DNA from: Alentia gelatinosa
Taxonomy: Eukaryota > Annelida > Polychaeta > Phyllodocida > Polynoidae
Assembly: GCA_950022655.1 (NCBI GenBank)
Contig: OX465590.1
Coordinates: 43,607,718 to 43,671,717 of the forward strand
Direction: 5' to 3'
DNA: 64,000 bases
The translations under genes were made by a program, and so were the position numbers. The notes beneath the pieces are model-generated. The model made no database searches, had not been told where the DNA came from, and worked only from the letters and a program-made list of their open reading frames with translations. Below are positions 21,881 through 36,800 of the stretch, in pieces (the stretch's first letter is position 1; the number at the start of each line of letters is the position of its first letter).

Positions 21881-24800
21881 CTGCAAATAATGAGCAAGGA
21901 ATAAACAGAATGCTGATTTCGTTTATGAAAGCAAATTTTCCAAGTAGCCAAAAGACGTGACGATAAATGAATTTCATAATTTATAGGTAATATTATAGGC
22001 AATGGAAATATGATTGATTTTATTAATGTAGGGACTAGTAATTGTCCATTATATTGTTAAGGTATATTATGAACATCTGAAACAAAGTACACGCATGATC
22101 TTTACCCACTGAACTAGTGATCTAAGCGATCTCTATGAGATCAGACTTGAGATTATGTTAGAGTATGTCAATATTACTATCGGTTTGGTAACTATTAAAG
22201 AGCCATAACTTACACTATTTCAATGTTTCCATTGATCTTCACTGCCTCAAGCAGCGCTTTGCCTTCTTCATCTTGCAACACAACTCCTGGTAAACTAAAA
22301 TTAAAGAGTGAGGAAAGTAAACACCTGTCCCTCAGGACTTCATATAGCTGATTCAGGTAATATCGTGAGGCATATCAGGACCATGATCAAGTGGGTTGTC
22401 TAGACATTTGTTTACGATTTTGCACCTTCCCGATAAGTCTCTGATATTTACTTTTTGTATCGGAGTCATGTTGGTAGGTGAACATTTCTATGTATAGGTG
22501 GATGCCTTACGCTCTAACCGTTCGATGCCATGCGATTCCGGTACCAGTGAATTCGATACCGCTGCGGTCCTGGGATCGTCCGGTATAAGGTTAGAGGGTG
22601 CGTCCACCAACCACGACAAGGCTACGACAAGTGCCGACATGAAAGTTCCAATCGCAGCCCTGTCGCAGCCTTGTCGTGAGAAGAGCATTGTCGGGACAGC
22701 GGTGTCGGGGCGTGTCGTAGACATTGCCGGTTTCCGTAAAAAAAGGCGCCCATGGTTCCGACACACTACGACAGTCATATCGAGGAAACCACAACACTCC
22801 ACCACAAAGGTCCAGTCGTAGCAAAAGTCGAACATGTTCGATATTGTCGTGGCCTTGTCGGAGGGCCTCCGACAACCTCCCGACAAGCTTTGTGTCGTAG
22901 CCTGTCGGGGCCTTGTCGTAGCCTCTTGTCGGGAACTATGGTCCACCAACCACGCCAAGGCTACGACACGCCTTCCAATCGTAGAGCTGTCGTGGACCTT
23001 GTCGGAAAGCCGTTGTCGCAGCCCTGTCGTGGTTGGTGGACGCACCCTCTAAGGGTAGGGTTAAGGGGGGGGGGGGTGTCCACGACAAGGCTACGACAAT
23101 GGGTTCCCGACAAGGTCCAAGATTGGCCTACAATTGGAGGCCTTGTCGTGGTTGGTGGACCCCAGGTCCTGACAATAGTCTACGACAAGGCCATGACAAG
23201 GCCACGACTGGAAGCTTGTCGGGTGCCTTCCGACAAGGCTATGACAACATCGAGCATGTTCAATTTTTCCCATGACTGGACCCTTGTCGCGGAGTGTTAA
23301 GGCGGGCGTCCACCAACCACGACAAGGCTACGACAAGCGCCGACAAGAAAGTTCCAATCTGTGCTTGTCGCAGCCTTGTCGTAAGAAGGGGGGCTTTAGT
23401 ACAGCATTGTCGGGGCGTGTCGGGAAGTGCACGCTCCACCAAAATTAACTATCGCAGACCTCTGCGACACGCTCCCAACACGCCATTACACTCCACTACA
23501 AAGGTAGTAGGAAAAATCAAACATGTTCTCAACCATGACAAGGCTACAACAAGTCCTCCAATTGTAGGCCTGTCGTGGACCTTGTCGGAATACCATTGTC
23601 GTAGCCTTGTCGTGGTTGGTGGACGCCCGCCTTCATGGCGTGTCGGGAGCGTGTCGCAGAGGTCTACGATAGGAAATTTTGGTGGAGCGTGCACTTCTTG
23701 CACTGTCGTAAAGCCAAACCCCTCTTTCAACAAGGTAGCGGTAGTGGCTGGATGGCTGTTCGGGACCCCGGGCAGTACCGTATTCATCTGCGGACCGAAG
23801 CTTTTGCGGTATCCAATCCACTGGTATTCACTAACCAAAGTATTTACATACATTTATAAATGTTTACAGACTTGAGAAATGCATGCATACATTCATAAAT
23901 ACAACATGGTATGCACAAAAAAAAAAATAATGTAGGCATGTGATAACCTCAATAGACTCAATAATAGCTGGTTGCTTCATTCCAAGGCAAGTTGCTATGT
24001 CATCTTTGGCAAGGTGGTAAAGAAGAACAGGCAGTGGCCAAAAGCCTCTAGTCAGGCAGGTGATATTTTAAGAAGCTGTTCAAGTCCATCTATGGAGGAC
24101 TATTGCCGCAATGCATAGACACATCCATGGACTTCAATTGCCTCCAATGGCATGTTGATTGTCAGTAAACCATGCCAGTTGAAAATGGCTGCTGAGTGAA
24201 AATCAGGTATGTAGGTGCTAGCTCCGGACTGTTGTTTGCTAATAATTAGGGACCCACAGTAGACTCGAACTTTCCACACATCTCATTACAATGTAAGCTT
24301 TAAAAGGCACTGGAATCTATCTTTCTTTGTAGCCTAGATCAGTTTGTTATTTTCTGTTATTGATTAGTCCCTTAGTATTTTAGCTTCATAGGATCTAGTG
24401 TCTATTAGAAGGAATATGTACATTTTGAAAAAAGGCACTACATGCGTCTTATATTTCTTTACTGTTCAATCGTTTATGAGGATGACACTCAATTTCAGAG
24501 CTTTTTAAGTGTCTGATATTTTGGGTTATACGTGAATGTTGTCCTTACCTCAGTTTCTTCAGTGTCGTGTTGAGCTTTAAAGCATCTGCAAATGCCTTCA
24601 CTCCATCTCCAGTGATGTTTTGAGATTGCACCCTAAAACATAAAGAATTATGATGACTGTCATTTAAGAACCCTGATTCAATCAATTTTAATTCTCATTA
24701 ATGCACTTGAGGGTATGATATCATAAAGTTAACTATTGAAAGTATTATCATTTTTACATACTTACACATGAGTGGTTAGTGATTGGCTAGTAAATAATTG

Positions 24801-27800
24801 AGTATATTTCTCTGGTGTTTTGTACCCTACACACGTGATTATTCACTCCTCCATTTTTGAGATAATAAACATGACACAGTGATATATATCAATCTGTATC
24901 TTGTCTAGATTTTATCATACATGTTATTTCAAAAACGTTAAGACAGGTGATTTTAACTTGTAATTCCAAATAGTTAAACATTCAATGACGGTATACATAT
25001 TTAAATCGAAAGTTGCAGAAATGACTTAAATGTTGAAACCTACCATAAAGAGAGCAGGTTCTGATTTGACTTCAGAGACTCCGCTAGATATTGAGCCCCC
25101 AGACTGGTGATTGAATGGGAAGTAAGGCTGGAACATGAATAAACTTTCAATCATTTTTTGTTCTTGCTGGGATGAATAGTATGTCATGAAGTTGACACGA
25201 TCGTAATGAACTACAACTCTAAACCATTAAAATAAGTTAAAACTAATCAATCATGAGATACTATATTATAGTGACACCCTCGCTTTTGTATGAAGACTGT
25301 TGCTTCCGACACATTAGATTATCAGTGGGACATATTATTATGAAATAATATCTGACATTCATGCTATTTCGTGTTGGCAATTCCAGAGCTCACAACCTTG
25401 GCTCGCTTGGTTTGGCCTCAGCATTACCAGAGAATACAGACCACTAGGAAAGTAGTCTCCATTTTCAAATTAGCTCCCAATCACTCAGCATCAAACGTTT
25501 TATAATCAGTTATTCATCCATATCCTTTTTTTATTGAGTGTGGTTTCCCACGCCAATATACTCTGCTATATTTGGATCAGAGACAGGCTGTAGCAATTTA
25601 AATGATTAAACCCGAGCCCTTTAACTATTTTTGTTATAAACTAGTTGTTGTTGGAACGGAAGTAGTAAGTAATATAATCATAATATGATATACAATAGTA
25701 ACATAATAGATATGAATAATACATAGTATATATAGACAAGAAGAAGACTGTGTTTGGACGTGGCAATATTTATTTTATACAATACCGCCATAATGATAAA
25801 AAGAAAATTGTTGGAGAAGTGGCGGTATGCGGTGACGCTACTAACAGTGTGCGTGACCGGAGGTGGCGCTTGTGACGCCAATTAGTTCTGTGGAGTCCGT
25901 TTGGTGGCGCCACTGTTTATAGTTAGATATAGTTGACTGTATCTTAACACTAATTCCACACTTATTCATCAATGATGAACATACCATTTGCTGCCAGGTA
26001 GTAACTGGTGGAAGAGTTCTTACGTTCAGGAAGGTAAATTAAGAATTGCATATCATTCTGTAGTCTGCATGAACAATATCGTTACTAATAACTAGCGGCA
26101 TCAGCGGCAGTGCCATTCAACATGAGCTTTTGATTAGATTTGGGCTCTGACCTATGACACTCCACTCCATCATTTAATACTTATAAACTCAAAGCATTAA
26201 CTTACCTGAGCTCTTCCACATATACATCTTTTTCGATTACATTAGCAAAACACTTCAGACCTTCATCGGTTATATGGGGCGAAGTGACGCTGTGCACGGG
26301 AATTAAAGGAAATCTGATTAATCAAACAGAACAGTCAAACACCAAATTCAAAATCATCAAGCTAACCCTAAATACAGTACATTGCACCCCACATTATGCA
26401 ATAAGGGACCTCTACCAGAGAAGATGCTGGTTCAAGTTTGATATTAGGTCTGAATATTTCAAGAGCCCATTAAATGTTTACTAGAGAGAATGCAAACTAC
26501 TAGTTGGACTACTATCGTAAAACCAGATGAGTTTTAATCTTGGCTCCCATATGCGATGACTGAAGTTTGGCGTAGTGGTTTCACAAGGCAAAATCCAGTG
26601 GAATCTGTAGGCAAAAGTCGTATACGGGAGTCAAGATTAAAACGAATAAGCTAAGCTTGCTTCTATATGGCAGCACATCCATGGCCAAATCCTAAACTAA
26701 ATGGTTATTGAGTCAGACGTCGTTGTTGAGAACCCACCCCTTTTACACTGGCAACCAGAGCTACACAAAATTAGCTCTGGTCGGTTTAGATATTGGGCCA
26801 ACTTGACCGAGTAGCGCGACCAGTTTGTTACTCTCCAACCAGATCTTTGATACTGCGTAGAGAGTGTTTTATGTCATAACCTCGAAGCCAATTTTCCGTT
26901 TTCTTATTTCTTTCCTGTGTATTCTTTAAAAATATACTGAACACAAATCTTGGTGCCTTTATCAATTTGTTAGCTATGAATATTTCATATAAAGTATTTC
27001 TGATTTTAGAACCTAAATAGAAAAAAAACTACTTGGTTTGAGGCGCACCCCGAGTGATCCCGTGTGTGATTTAACCCGACCAACCCCTATATCGTACTAG
27101 GGGTTGGTTGCCAAACTACCACCGCCTTACGTTTGGACTTATACATTAGAGATCAGGTCTTCAAACACGATCCACTAACCAGTGTGGACTATTCGGATTA
27201 TTAATATGAATCACGATGTCAAATTCCATACACTACACTAACTGCTGAGAACTGTGGCAATGCTTTCACAAGTTGGATTTGACCGCTGAAGCTGTCAAGC
27301 GTCCGAGATATTTCGCCGAAATGCACTCGCATACATTCATCTAACAGGCCTATGAATTTTTAAAAATTATTCCAAAGGGAAGTGTGTGACGTCTTGTTCA
27401 TGCCAACGTCAATTCTATTTCTAGATTATCAGCGTGACATTCACCTAAAAGAGTTGGGAGCGATAACAATATACAGCAAAGGTGGGGAATGGCCATATTA
27501 CAAGATTTTAATTTGATTTCCTTTAGTGTATACTTATTCTAAATATGAATATGGTGCTTGAGACCAATTCAGTTTTATAGAATACATGTAATATTCTGTA
27601 ACATGCTAGAAAACATTTGAATAGGCACTTATGAGTATGTGATGGTCGCCGCCTAGCTAGCAGTCAGAAGGTCTACCTCCGGAACCCTAGTTCCCAGCCA
27701 TGTCCTACCCTATGTGCTATTACGTAGGTCGGTTCGGTTTTTGGAAAGTATGAACTAACCTAGTCACACAAGACACAACTCCATGCCTCTAATAAACAAG

Positions 27801-30800
27801 ATGTTTATTTAATTACTTCCCGAAGTACAGTACTCCAGCACGGTGTGCCGGGTAATGCTGGAGAGGCTTATCTGGAAGACTCGCCTAACCACCAGGAAAG
27901 TTACGCGAACCTGCCTGCAAAGTGAGGGCCCAAGAGTCTGCTCTTGTGGAGAGACGTGCGAAGACAGCCTGTCGACTTACTGTGAATGCTGAGTAAATAT
28001 ACCCAGCGTTACGTAATTCCGGCCCCCACTGCGCCACTCTCATGTGCGGTGTTGCCCGGAATCACTACACAGTGAGGATTGACTCTCCGCGCCACCTCCC
28101 GTAGAACGGACAAAACACTGCTGGATCCCCGTCCCACTACACATAAAACCAAAACGTTTTTCGTAGTACAGTAGAACCCTGCATAAGCATAAGGGGACAC
28201 TTTGGCCCAGAACTTTGGCCCGGAACGGAGGGTGTCCGCTTACGCGAGGTTAAAAGAAACATCTGATAGAGGGAACCGTTCTGAGCAAAGGTGTCCGTTA
28301 ACACGGGGTGTCCGTTAGGCGGGGTTCTACTGTAGTTCACAGTCTGGTCTCTGATTGGTGAATTCTCTGGTCAGTGTCTAATGGTTTACATGCTTCTAGG
28401 AGCGAATTTTATTCTGTATGCGATATACCGTGGCATACCTAGCTATGCTAAAATTGACATGTTTATTTGATGACAGACTATTTAGATGACATAAGATTTG
28501 ATGTATCAACGTACCTCAGTTTTCCCAGGGATTTGTTTCTTTTTAGTGCATCAGCAAGGCACTGGACTCCTTTATCCATAATTCTTTTGGAAGTAAGACT
28601 GAAAATAGAAATTCAAAGTAATAATATATGGAGGTGAATAGTCTGACATATCTGAATATGAGGAGAGGTACATCAGCAGTTCAAGTAGTTTAATGAAGGC
28701 GTAACGGTTGCCCGCTATACAGTACTGTTATGCCTCAGATGATAGGAAGGAGCAACAGACAATGTGGTATCCAGGGCTGTAAGGTATATGTTGATGGTAG
28801 AGTAATGCTGGCTGGAATGTTTCCCTCACTGTGCGAAAACCACCAGTTTATTGTTATATACGTCATCGCGGAAGTGCATGTATCGGCTGTAAATTGACTT
28901 CTTTTCATATATATACGCCCATATTTCACGCCAGCGTATGACGTATGGACGACGTACATAATCAAACGCGATGGACGATCTCTCGTCGAATGTGTCGTCC
29001 GTGGAGGTATCCTTCGTGGGGCCTGTAATCCCCTACGAGAATTAGAAATAAAACGACCCCTGGCCTTCTGAATGGACTAGCACCTACGAGATCGCTCACG
29101 TGCCACTAGCTGCAATCAAAGGTTTAATGCTGGCAACTCTCATTTCTATCATTTTATCATGTTATGAATTAAAGAAATCCGTCGGTGGTGGCGAGAAATT
29201 CATTGAACACCAAAGGTTGGAGGCTGGGAAACGGCTTATGCGATAAAGCACTATCTACATGTGTACTTACATTAGATTAGATAAGGATGCATTTTCAGCA
29301 AGGTTCTCCACGAAGCACTTCAAACTTTCATCATCAATACTGTCATCTCTTAACCTAAAATAAAAATCAAATTCTCATAAAGTGACGCATGACCCACAGC
29401 TGTTAAAGGGATCGTGCAAAATATAAAAGAGGTATTATGGAATGCAGTTCCAAGGATCAATAAGTAGTCTTTGACACAGCAGTAAATGAATATATAACAT
29501 TTATATCGAATAAGAGTAAATTGGCTCTAAATCTGCAGCCTGACACTGATACTAAACGTATATATATTGACATACCCGATTAACAACATAAATTCACTAA
29601 TATTGGTTTACCCAAGAATATTCTTTAATATATACAATTCTTTTTACTAGGTGTCCTCCATGCGTATTGAACCAAGGACATCTAAGGGACAACTGAAAGA
29701 TGAATGGATAGCACTTACTTTAAAGTCATCACTTTACCATTGCTGTGGAAGAATTGTGCTAATTCTTTGATGGAAACCTTGTCAAGGTCAACATCAGCAA
29801 GCCTGCAAATAAACACAGTGTTCGGATCCTCAAGACATTTCCTCAAGACACTTCAGATCTTTTGTATGACCTGGACCCTGAAGCCATTTTCCATGTTCCC
29901 ATTTCCTTATGTGTGTATTTTGAATAACATTACCATAGAAGTAGGCTTTATTATCAATTTTGTGAGCTATGAATATTTTTAGCAAGTATTCACTTATTTA
30001 CTAAGTAAGTTCACAGAACCCACGTATAACACAATTGCTTCGTCTGAGAGTGAGAAAAACATAAATTGAATAACTGAACCATTGAACTTATAATGTGATC
30101 TCGTAAGGAAGAGAGGCCTAATTTGCATAGTTCAATGTCGCTCAGAATATACCGGTCCTATTGTTTATATGGACAGGGAACCAGTCTCGGGTAAAGATTG
30201 CCCCAAATGCCACCTATAAGTGCTTTCATACAAAGAGAGAAAGGGACCGAGTGCGGGAAAAGCCAGCGAAATTTAAGGTGTAATATAAACAGGGTGAAAA
30301 GAAAATCTTCTCATGGTTGCCATCTGATGATAGAAGCAAGGTATACCACAAGCCGTTATTGTATATCTGTTCATAGGTCTTACACATTGACAGGGTGTTC
30401 CTCATAGCCATAATGCAAGCTAGGTTTAAGGTATTTCTGTATTTTAATTTATCTCGGCAGATAAATTAGCATTGAGTTTATTACATATATTATACCTAAT
30501 TGCGAACTCACTCAATTTTCGATGCTGTATCATGGTACCTTAAAAGGAAAACCAGGGCCAGAATGTCTACAATGGTCAGTTTAGTGTTGTTGAAGTCAAC
30601 TCCATCTGGGAACTTTGCTTTCCCAACAAGACGTGCAAGTTCTGGCGACTGGCTCTCATGGACGATCTGCAGGGCTTGAAGTTTGTCAGATACAACCTGT
30701 ATTTAATGAATAGGATGATTTGATGGTATCAATATTTGTATTAAGGTAATTCAATGATTTAAATATAAGATTTCAGGTCAAAGGATGTGCAGTGTTTTCG

Positions 30801-33800
30801 CAGATGTAATACACGCGATTTCAACAATAATTTAAAATTTTTCGTTAAGGGTTTTTTACTCACACAGACATTCCCGCGCAGCACTTCACGGATCTCCTCC
30901 GAGATCGGTCCATGGCCACACACAGCTTCACGTATGTTGTTAATATCATTGCATGAACCATTGAAAACAAGGCCGTAGAGAAACAGAAGTGCCATGTTGA
31001 ATAGGCCCGACTCCATTAATGATGTTAATGACCTCTTGACCTCATCAGGTGTCTCTGTCAGCATTCCTGCCATAGCTAAAAATTCCTGAACAGACAGATG
31101 CACAAATTCCCCAAGAGTCTGCGTCCCATTTGGATCTGGAATCTCAGTTTGAACAAACAAACCAGCTCTTTCTGCTTTTCTAACTGAAAGTTTGATGATC
31201 GATGGCAGATATATCAACAGTTTGTATGTGCGTGATATCATGTTCATAGTACGATATTGTGATTGATCATATTAACACATAGTGACGAGAAGTTGGAATT
31301 ACTACCTATATAACTAATCAATAGTGTTTTGTCCATCAGGACTATTTGTGACTTTGTTTAGTTGATTTGATTAACTTCACATCCAATAACTGTTATTGTA
31401 CAAGTAAAAAGCAATACAAGAAAGTTTGGATTGTTTCATTTATTCATTTATTCTTCTGGCCAAGTATATTTTCCTTTATATTGGCACAAAAAGTAAATGT
31501 TAATATTATGATACTTACTATCGGTTTCTTTCAATTTCTTCTGATCAAGGTCGCCCTTATGAAATACTAATTTGGCGACCCCTCTATTAGCACGCTCCAG
31601 AAGGCCAGAATACGCCAGTTTAGCAAACGGCTTCAGACGAAACAATGTTATCTTAATGTCCCTTCTGGATTTACTTCTTGTCGAACGTGATATAAACTTC
31701 TGTATAATTAGATTGTCAATAAAACCTTTAACTAAAACACATAGTAGTACTTCCAGTTCTACAGGAGATACGTGGGTTACTTGTGTTACAGTCCTAGTTT
31801 ACCTGTTGCAAATAATGACCACAGGGAACATGTTTTAATATTCCAAACTAGCAATATTGTAAGTAGGCGATACACAATCTTATTTACTAAAACATTAAAC
31901 CTGCAGAATATTACCTTGGTAGTGTGTATAAAAATATTAGTGTAGCTACTAAAATTCACCAAGCCAAAATCAAAATTACTATTCCTGGGGTAATGCGAAG
32001 AGAGTTTCTGGAGTTCTGCACTTTGTACGCATGTGCAAATACGTTGTCAAATGCAGTTAATGAGTAACAAATGTAGTATCTACTCATCTAAACTTATTAT
32101 TTGCACATAGTCGTCACTTGGAAAATCCTTCAATTTCAAATTCTTATTTGTACTGACCTGCATGATAAAGGCTGTGATCTGTGTATACGTGCTGAATTTA
32201 ACAGTCAAGCGTATGTCGTCCTCAAACACTTTGCATAGAGCTGAGCAGTAGAATGTGATTGCACTCAGAGAAATTAGCATAGGTGTTTTCAAGAAGGTTT
32301 CCCTAACCATCTTTCTCTTCTCACTCTTCACATGTTTGTCCACAAACTCCAGCACCCGCTCACGTGTGAGTCCCATGACCTCTACCTTCAGGTTTGATTG
32401 GATCGAATCTAGACCGATGAACGGCCTGCAAAGCATTCATTTTCAATATATCAACAATCGTATATCAAATGAGAAGGATAACCATCAACCCTATTTTTCT
32501 ATATGTTTCAATTGATTTTCAATAATAATAATAATAATGTAGAAATCTAGAGACCTAGACTAGCTAGGTGTAGACCTTAATTCTAGGTTTACACCATCAC
32601 CCCGACCGTCCCGGCAATGGATTTTGGCAGAATCATAACTCGACCTGGTACTTTTATGGGATTTTTATATCATTTTTCCTCACTCGGCATGTCGACTTAG
32701 TTCCTTTGGGGTGAGGTCAGCATGCCGCTGTGGCTCTGTCATACGTCCACTTACGTTCAAACCTTAACAGATTGCTGATGTGTTCAAATTGACAAAAGGC
32801 CATTTACAACATTCACAATTCAGGTACTGTTCATATTAGACTACTTATGCTCACTTTTAATACACAGGTCCAGTTAGGGTGACTTAAGTCCAGTTACGGA
32901 GTCATCCGCCGACAATTGCCTCTGCGCAAATGTGGACGGCTGCCTGTCATTGGAGGCAGACTGTTGTCATGTGGATGTTCGTGGGGATGGCAGGCAGGAT
33001 GGGGGAGGAGTTGGTGGCAGTGGACAGGCAATGTCCATAGTTGGGAATTGCTGCTGCACTGTCTTGAGAGTATCACACCCCTGGCGGGGAGGTTATGTTA
33101 GCAGGCCACTGTGATGGAGGTGGCTGCCACTGATGTGTTGACTGCTGCTGCACTCCCCTGATGAATGCCCCAGTTGTTGTGGAGCCACATCATCTACCAT
33201 TCTTGTCAGCCTCGCTGCTGCCAACTCATGTTTGTTGGTGGCCTGATATTCTGGAAGAACAGTGATAATACGCCGCTCCGCCTCAAACCGGTGGTGTTCT
33301 TGTAGTTTGTTCAGTACATTTTCTATGTACACTGTCAAGCCAGAACTCTGACCAAAAACTACCGGCTTGGACTTCACAACTTCCTTGAGCATTGACTGAT
33401 GCATATTCATGAGTTTGTCAATATAAGCTTCATCCGTGCAGCAGATGGTGTAACTGGTGGCGAAGTGATTGTTGGAAGGTTGTCATCAAAAGGTACAGAG
33501 GGCAATGGACCTGGAGCACTGGCACCAGATAACTGGGTGCTTCTGAGACTCTCAGTTGCTTGAAAGGTGTTACAGTGTGACTTCTCAGCACAGTGATGTG
33601 TGGAACCAGGAATTGGAATCTCTCCCAGATCCATGCCTCCGTTGCTGTGAGCGTTTCCCGCCCCATCTTACAGAGTTTGCCAAGTCCACATACTATCATA
33701 CCAGGTCTTCAGTTCTTGTGGTGTGCAGCCCATAACCTTCACTGCATAAGAACCACCATTTTACATATATATGCACCCGGTATATATAGATATACTTTTA

Positions 33801-36800
33801 CATATACAAGGTTGTCTTATTTCCCGTGTGAATACGCCTCACCTCCAGGCGTATATAAGCGTCCATGTTGCAGTCATATATATGTCATATATATGCCTGA
33901 TTCTATTGTTTTTACACCACTATCCAATAATTCCGATCTCTGCCATTTGGGGTACCACTGTACTATATCTCATTTGCCATTAGTCATTAAGTCCTTGGTA
34001 TATGGAAAATCCAATGTTATATTATCTTTTTTGATTACAAATTCTTTCTGAAACCCTAATAAGTATCATTTCATTAATTACATATAATAAACCTAGCATT
34101 CTCTTGCTTTTCTCTTTTTTACCATTTTTTATGATTATACTTTCAAAACACCACTGTTCTGCAGGGTTCTCGATGTAAGCCTCTATGATGGTTTGACAGG
34201 GCTTCACTGAGAGAGAGAGACGGGCAGCTGGTGGGAGCTGGCGGGTGCTGGCGGAAGGCTCTGGGGGAGGTGTGCGACTAGGACTTCTCCAGATATAACC
34301 TGGCCGCTCGGGTATGGCCGGGGGTGCTGCGGGAGAGGGCTTCAGTTTTAGTGTATAGAGTGTGAGTGTAGGGACTCGGTTGGAGGACCCTAACTTATAC
34401 CACTGAGACCACCTATACCTGTACAAACACAAACCTTTTTTGTTTTCTATCGGCACACATATACACCCATCGTATACACATATTGCGCACAGGCTATTTT
34501 CTCTTGGTGTGAAATACAGCCAAGATGCATCCGTATACAAAAGGAAACAGTTTTGTATACGCCTCATAGGCTGGTGTGAAATATGTATAAGGGATGTATT
34601 CATATGGAAACAAGTCAATATTCGGTCGATGCATGCACTTCCGTGATGGCGTACATAGGAATAAATTGGTGGTTTTCGCTCAGTGCTGTGCTTTCTCCAT
34701 CCACAGGCTGTCTTTAAGGGAGGCGTCGCGGTAGCCAACCAAACATTTGGAATATAGTTCCAGATGTTGCTGGAGTTTATATTACATTTTGGTCCTCAGC
34801 AGCGATGTGCATATGGTTGGGTGAGTGCCTCCTCTGCCTCGTCAGCCTCCGATGACTCTGGCTCTGCAGCCGGTGCTGATTCCTGGTCTTCTGATTCACA
34901 ATCATGCAGGGATGCAGTGGACTCAAGAGCAGCATCAGTCAGCGGTGTATCTGGTCGACCATCTGGAACATCAGGAGGCGAATCTTGTATTTCAGCAGTA
35001 GTAGCAGTAGAATCAGTAGTGGGACACCTTCTGTGCTTCTGCCTCTTCAGGGGCATTTTCTTGGAAGAGGTAGAGAGTGGTGAGTCTAGTTTTTACTGCA
35101 ATTGTGGCCAACAAAGGGAGGTGTAATGAGGGTCAGCAGGAAAGTACCAGTTTTGCCATCTATTGCTTAGCAGATCGTGCCATGATTAGTTCTTCTTATG
35201 CCCATGGCCGCTGCTGCAGCCCGCAACGACGTGACAGACACCGCTCTTGTCAACTTTATAGACGTTTCTTTGATCTTTGTCCGTGGTTACCCATGATTTC
35301 TCAGGTTACATTGCCACGCTTTGACCCAAAGATGCCACCAAAGACTACCACTTCTAACACCAGAAGGGGGCTTTGTATACGATGGATGATAGTTGTAAAT
35401 ATATCAAAGGCACAGCTATTACGTACAGGCCTTTGAAAGGTGTTAAATGTTTAATGCTCTAAAGATTAACAGAACACTTGTCTTTGTATTATATATTAGT
35501 GTAGGTTACTTCGACAATAAGAAATGAAATGATCAGGATATATCAATTCATCTATGTGTCAATGGAAATGTACAGATGATCTATTAGATAGACAGGTTGA
35601 AACAACAAAAGACAGACTGCACTGCACAAAACTAACCACTTTATATATGTATACACCCGGCATATATAGGTATGCTTTTATGTATACAAGGTCGCCCTAA
35701 TCCCCATGTATATACGCCTTATCTTTTGGCGTATATACGTGTCCATGTTGTGGTCATATATACGTCATAATATATACGCCTGATTCTGTTGTATTTACAC
35801 CACTATCCAATAATTCCGATCTTTGCCACTTGGGGACACTCCTGGTAGCATATTTTATTTTCCATTAACCATCCCAGTCTGTATTATATGAAAAATGCAA
35901 TCTTATATTACCAATTTACTTTATAAAACCTGATTGAGTATAAATTGATTAATTACATATGATAAACCCTGCATTATTTTGTTTTTTTACCGTTTTTCTA
36001 GTAAATTTTACCTTTTCATTTCTTTATTGAGTTGCTTTGTTACAATCGATCAACAAAGTACATGTTCAGGTTCAATAGTACTCAATAAAAGGGGCTGAGA
36101 CCTCAACCTTTTCATAAGGCCCGGCGTCCACCTACCGCGATAAAATCGTAGATCTCCCGATATGGCACCGATACAAAATGTCAAAATCGGTGCCTCATCG
36201 GGAAGGTGCAAAATCGTAGACATATGTCTAGACAAGCCAATCCACCACACATTGTATGGGGTTTTATCGGTGTCTAATCGCAGAAACGTGGTCAACTGCC
36301 CCAATATTAGGTAACCTTCCGACGCGATTTTGATTTTTTATCGGGAGGTGCATCGTAGACCATATCGGAGCCATATCGTAGTAGGTGGACGCCGGGCCTT
36401 AGGCTGGTTTCCATGGTCTAGCCAACTGTTGGTATGAAGCACAAGCTTGCAAAATTTCTAGCAATATCATGCTATCTTGATATCAAAACAATTTATACAA
36501 CAAGAACAACAGTAAAAGAAATAAATAACTAGAAAAGGAAACAACTTCACTTCACTTCAACTTTTATGATTAGTAAGTTGGTAATAATAACGATATGATG
36601 TTTAGAGAATAACTTGGGTCTAGATTATAACTCTCAAATACTATTCCTGAGATTAGAACGAGTAATTGATTTAAAGGCCACATAGGTTTCAGTCCTCCTT
36701 ATCAATGGCATCATTTTGTTCCATATGGTTCCACCATGATATTTCAGTGACCTCATGTACGAGGAACAATTTGGCTTATCAAAATACAGTACAGGAGCTG

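Noticed and set aside
22488..23875. Frames of 100-190 codons on both strands
   Set aside because: They fall in the CGACAAGG MITEs, where stop-poor short repeats open all frames.
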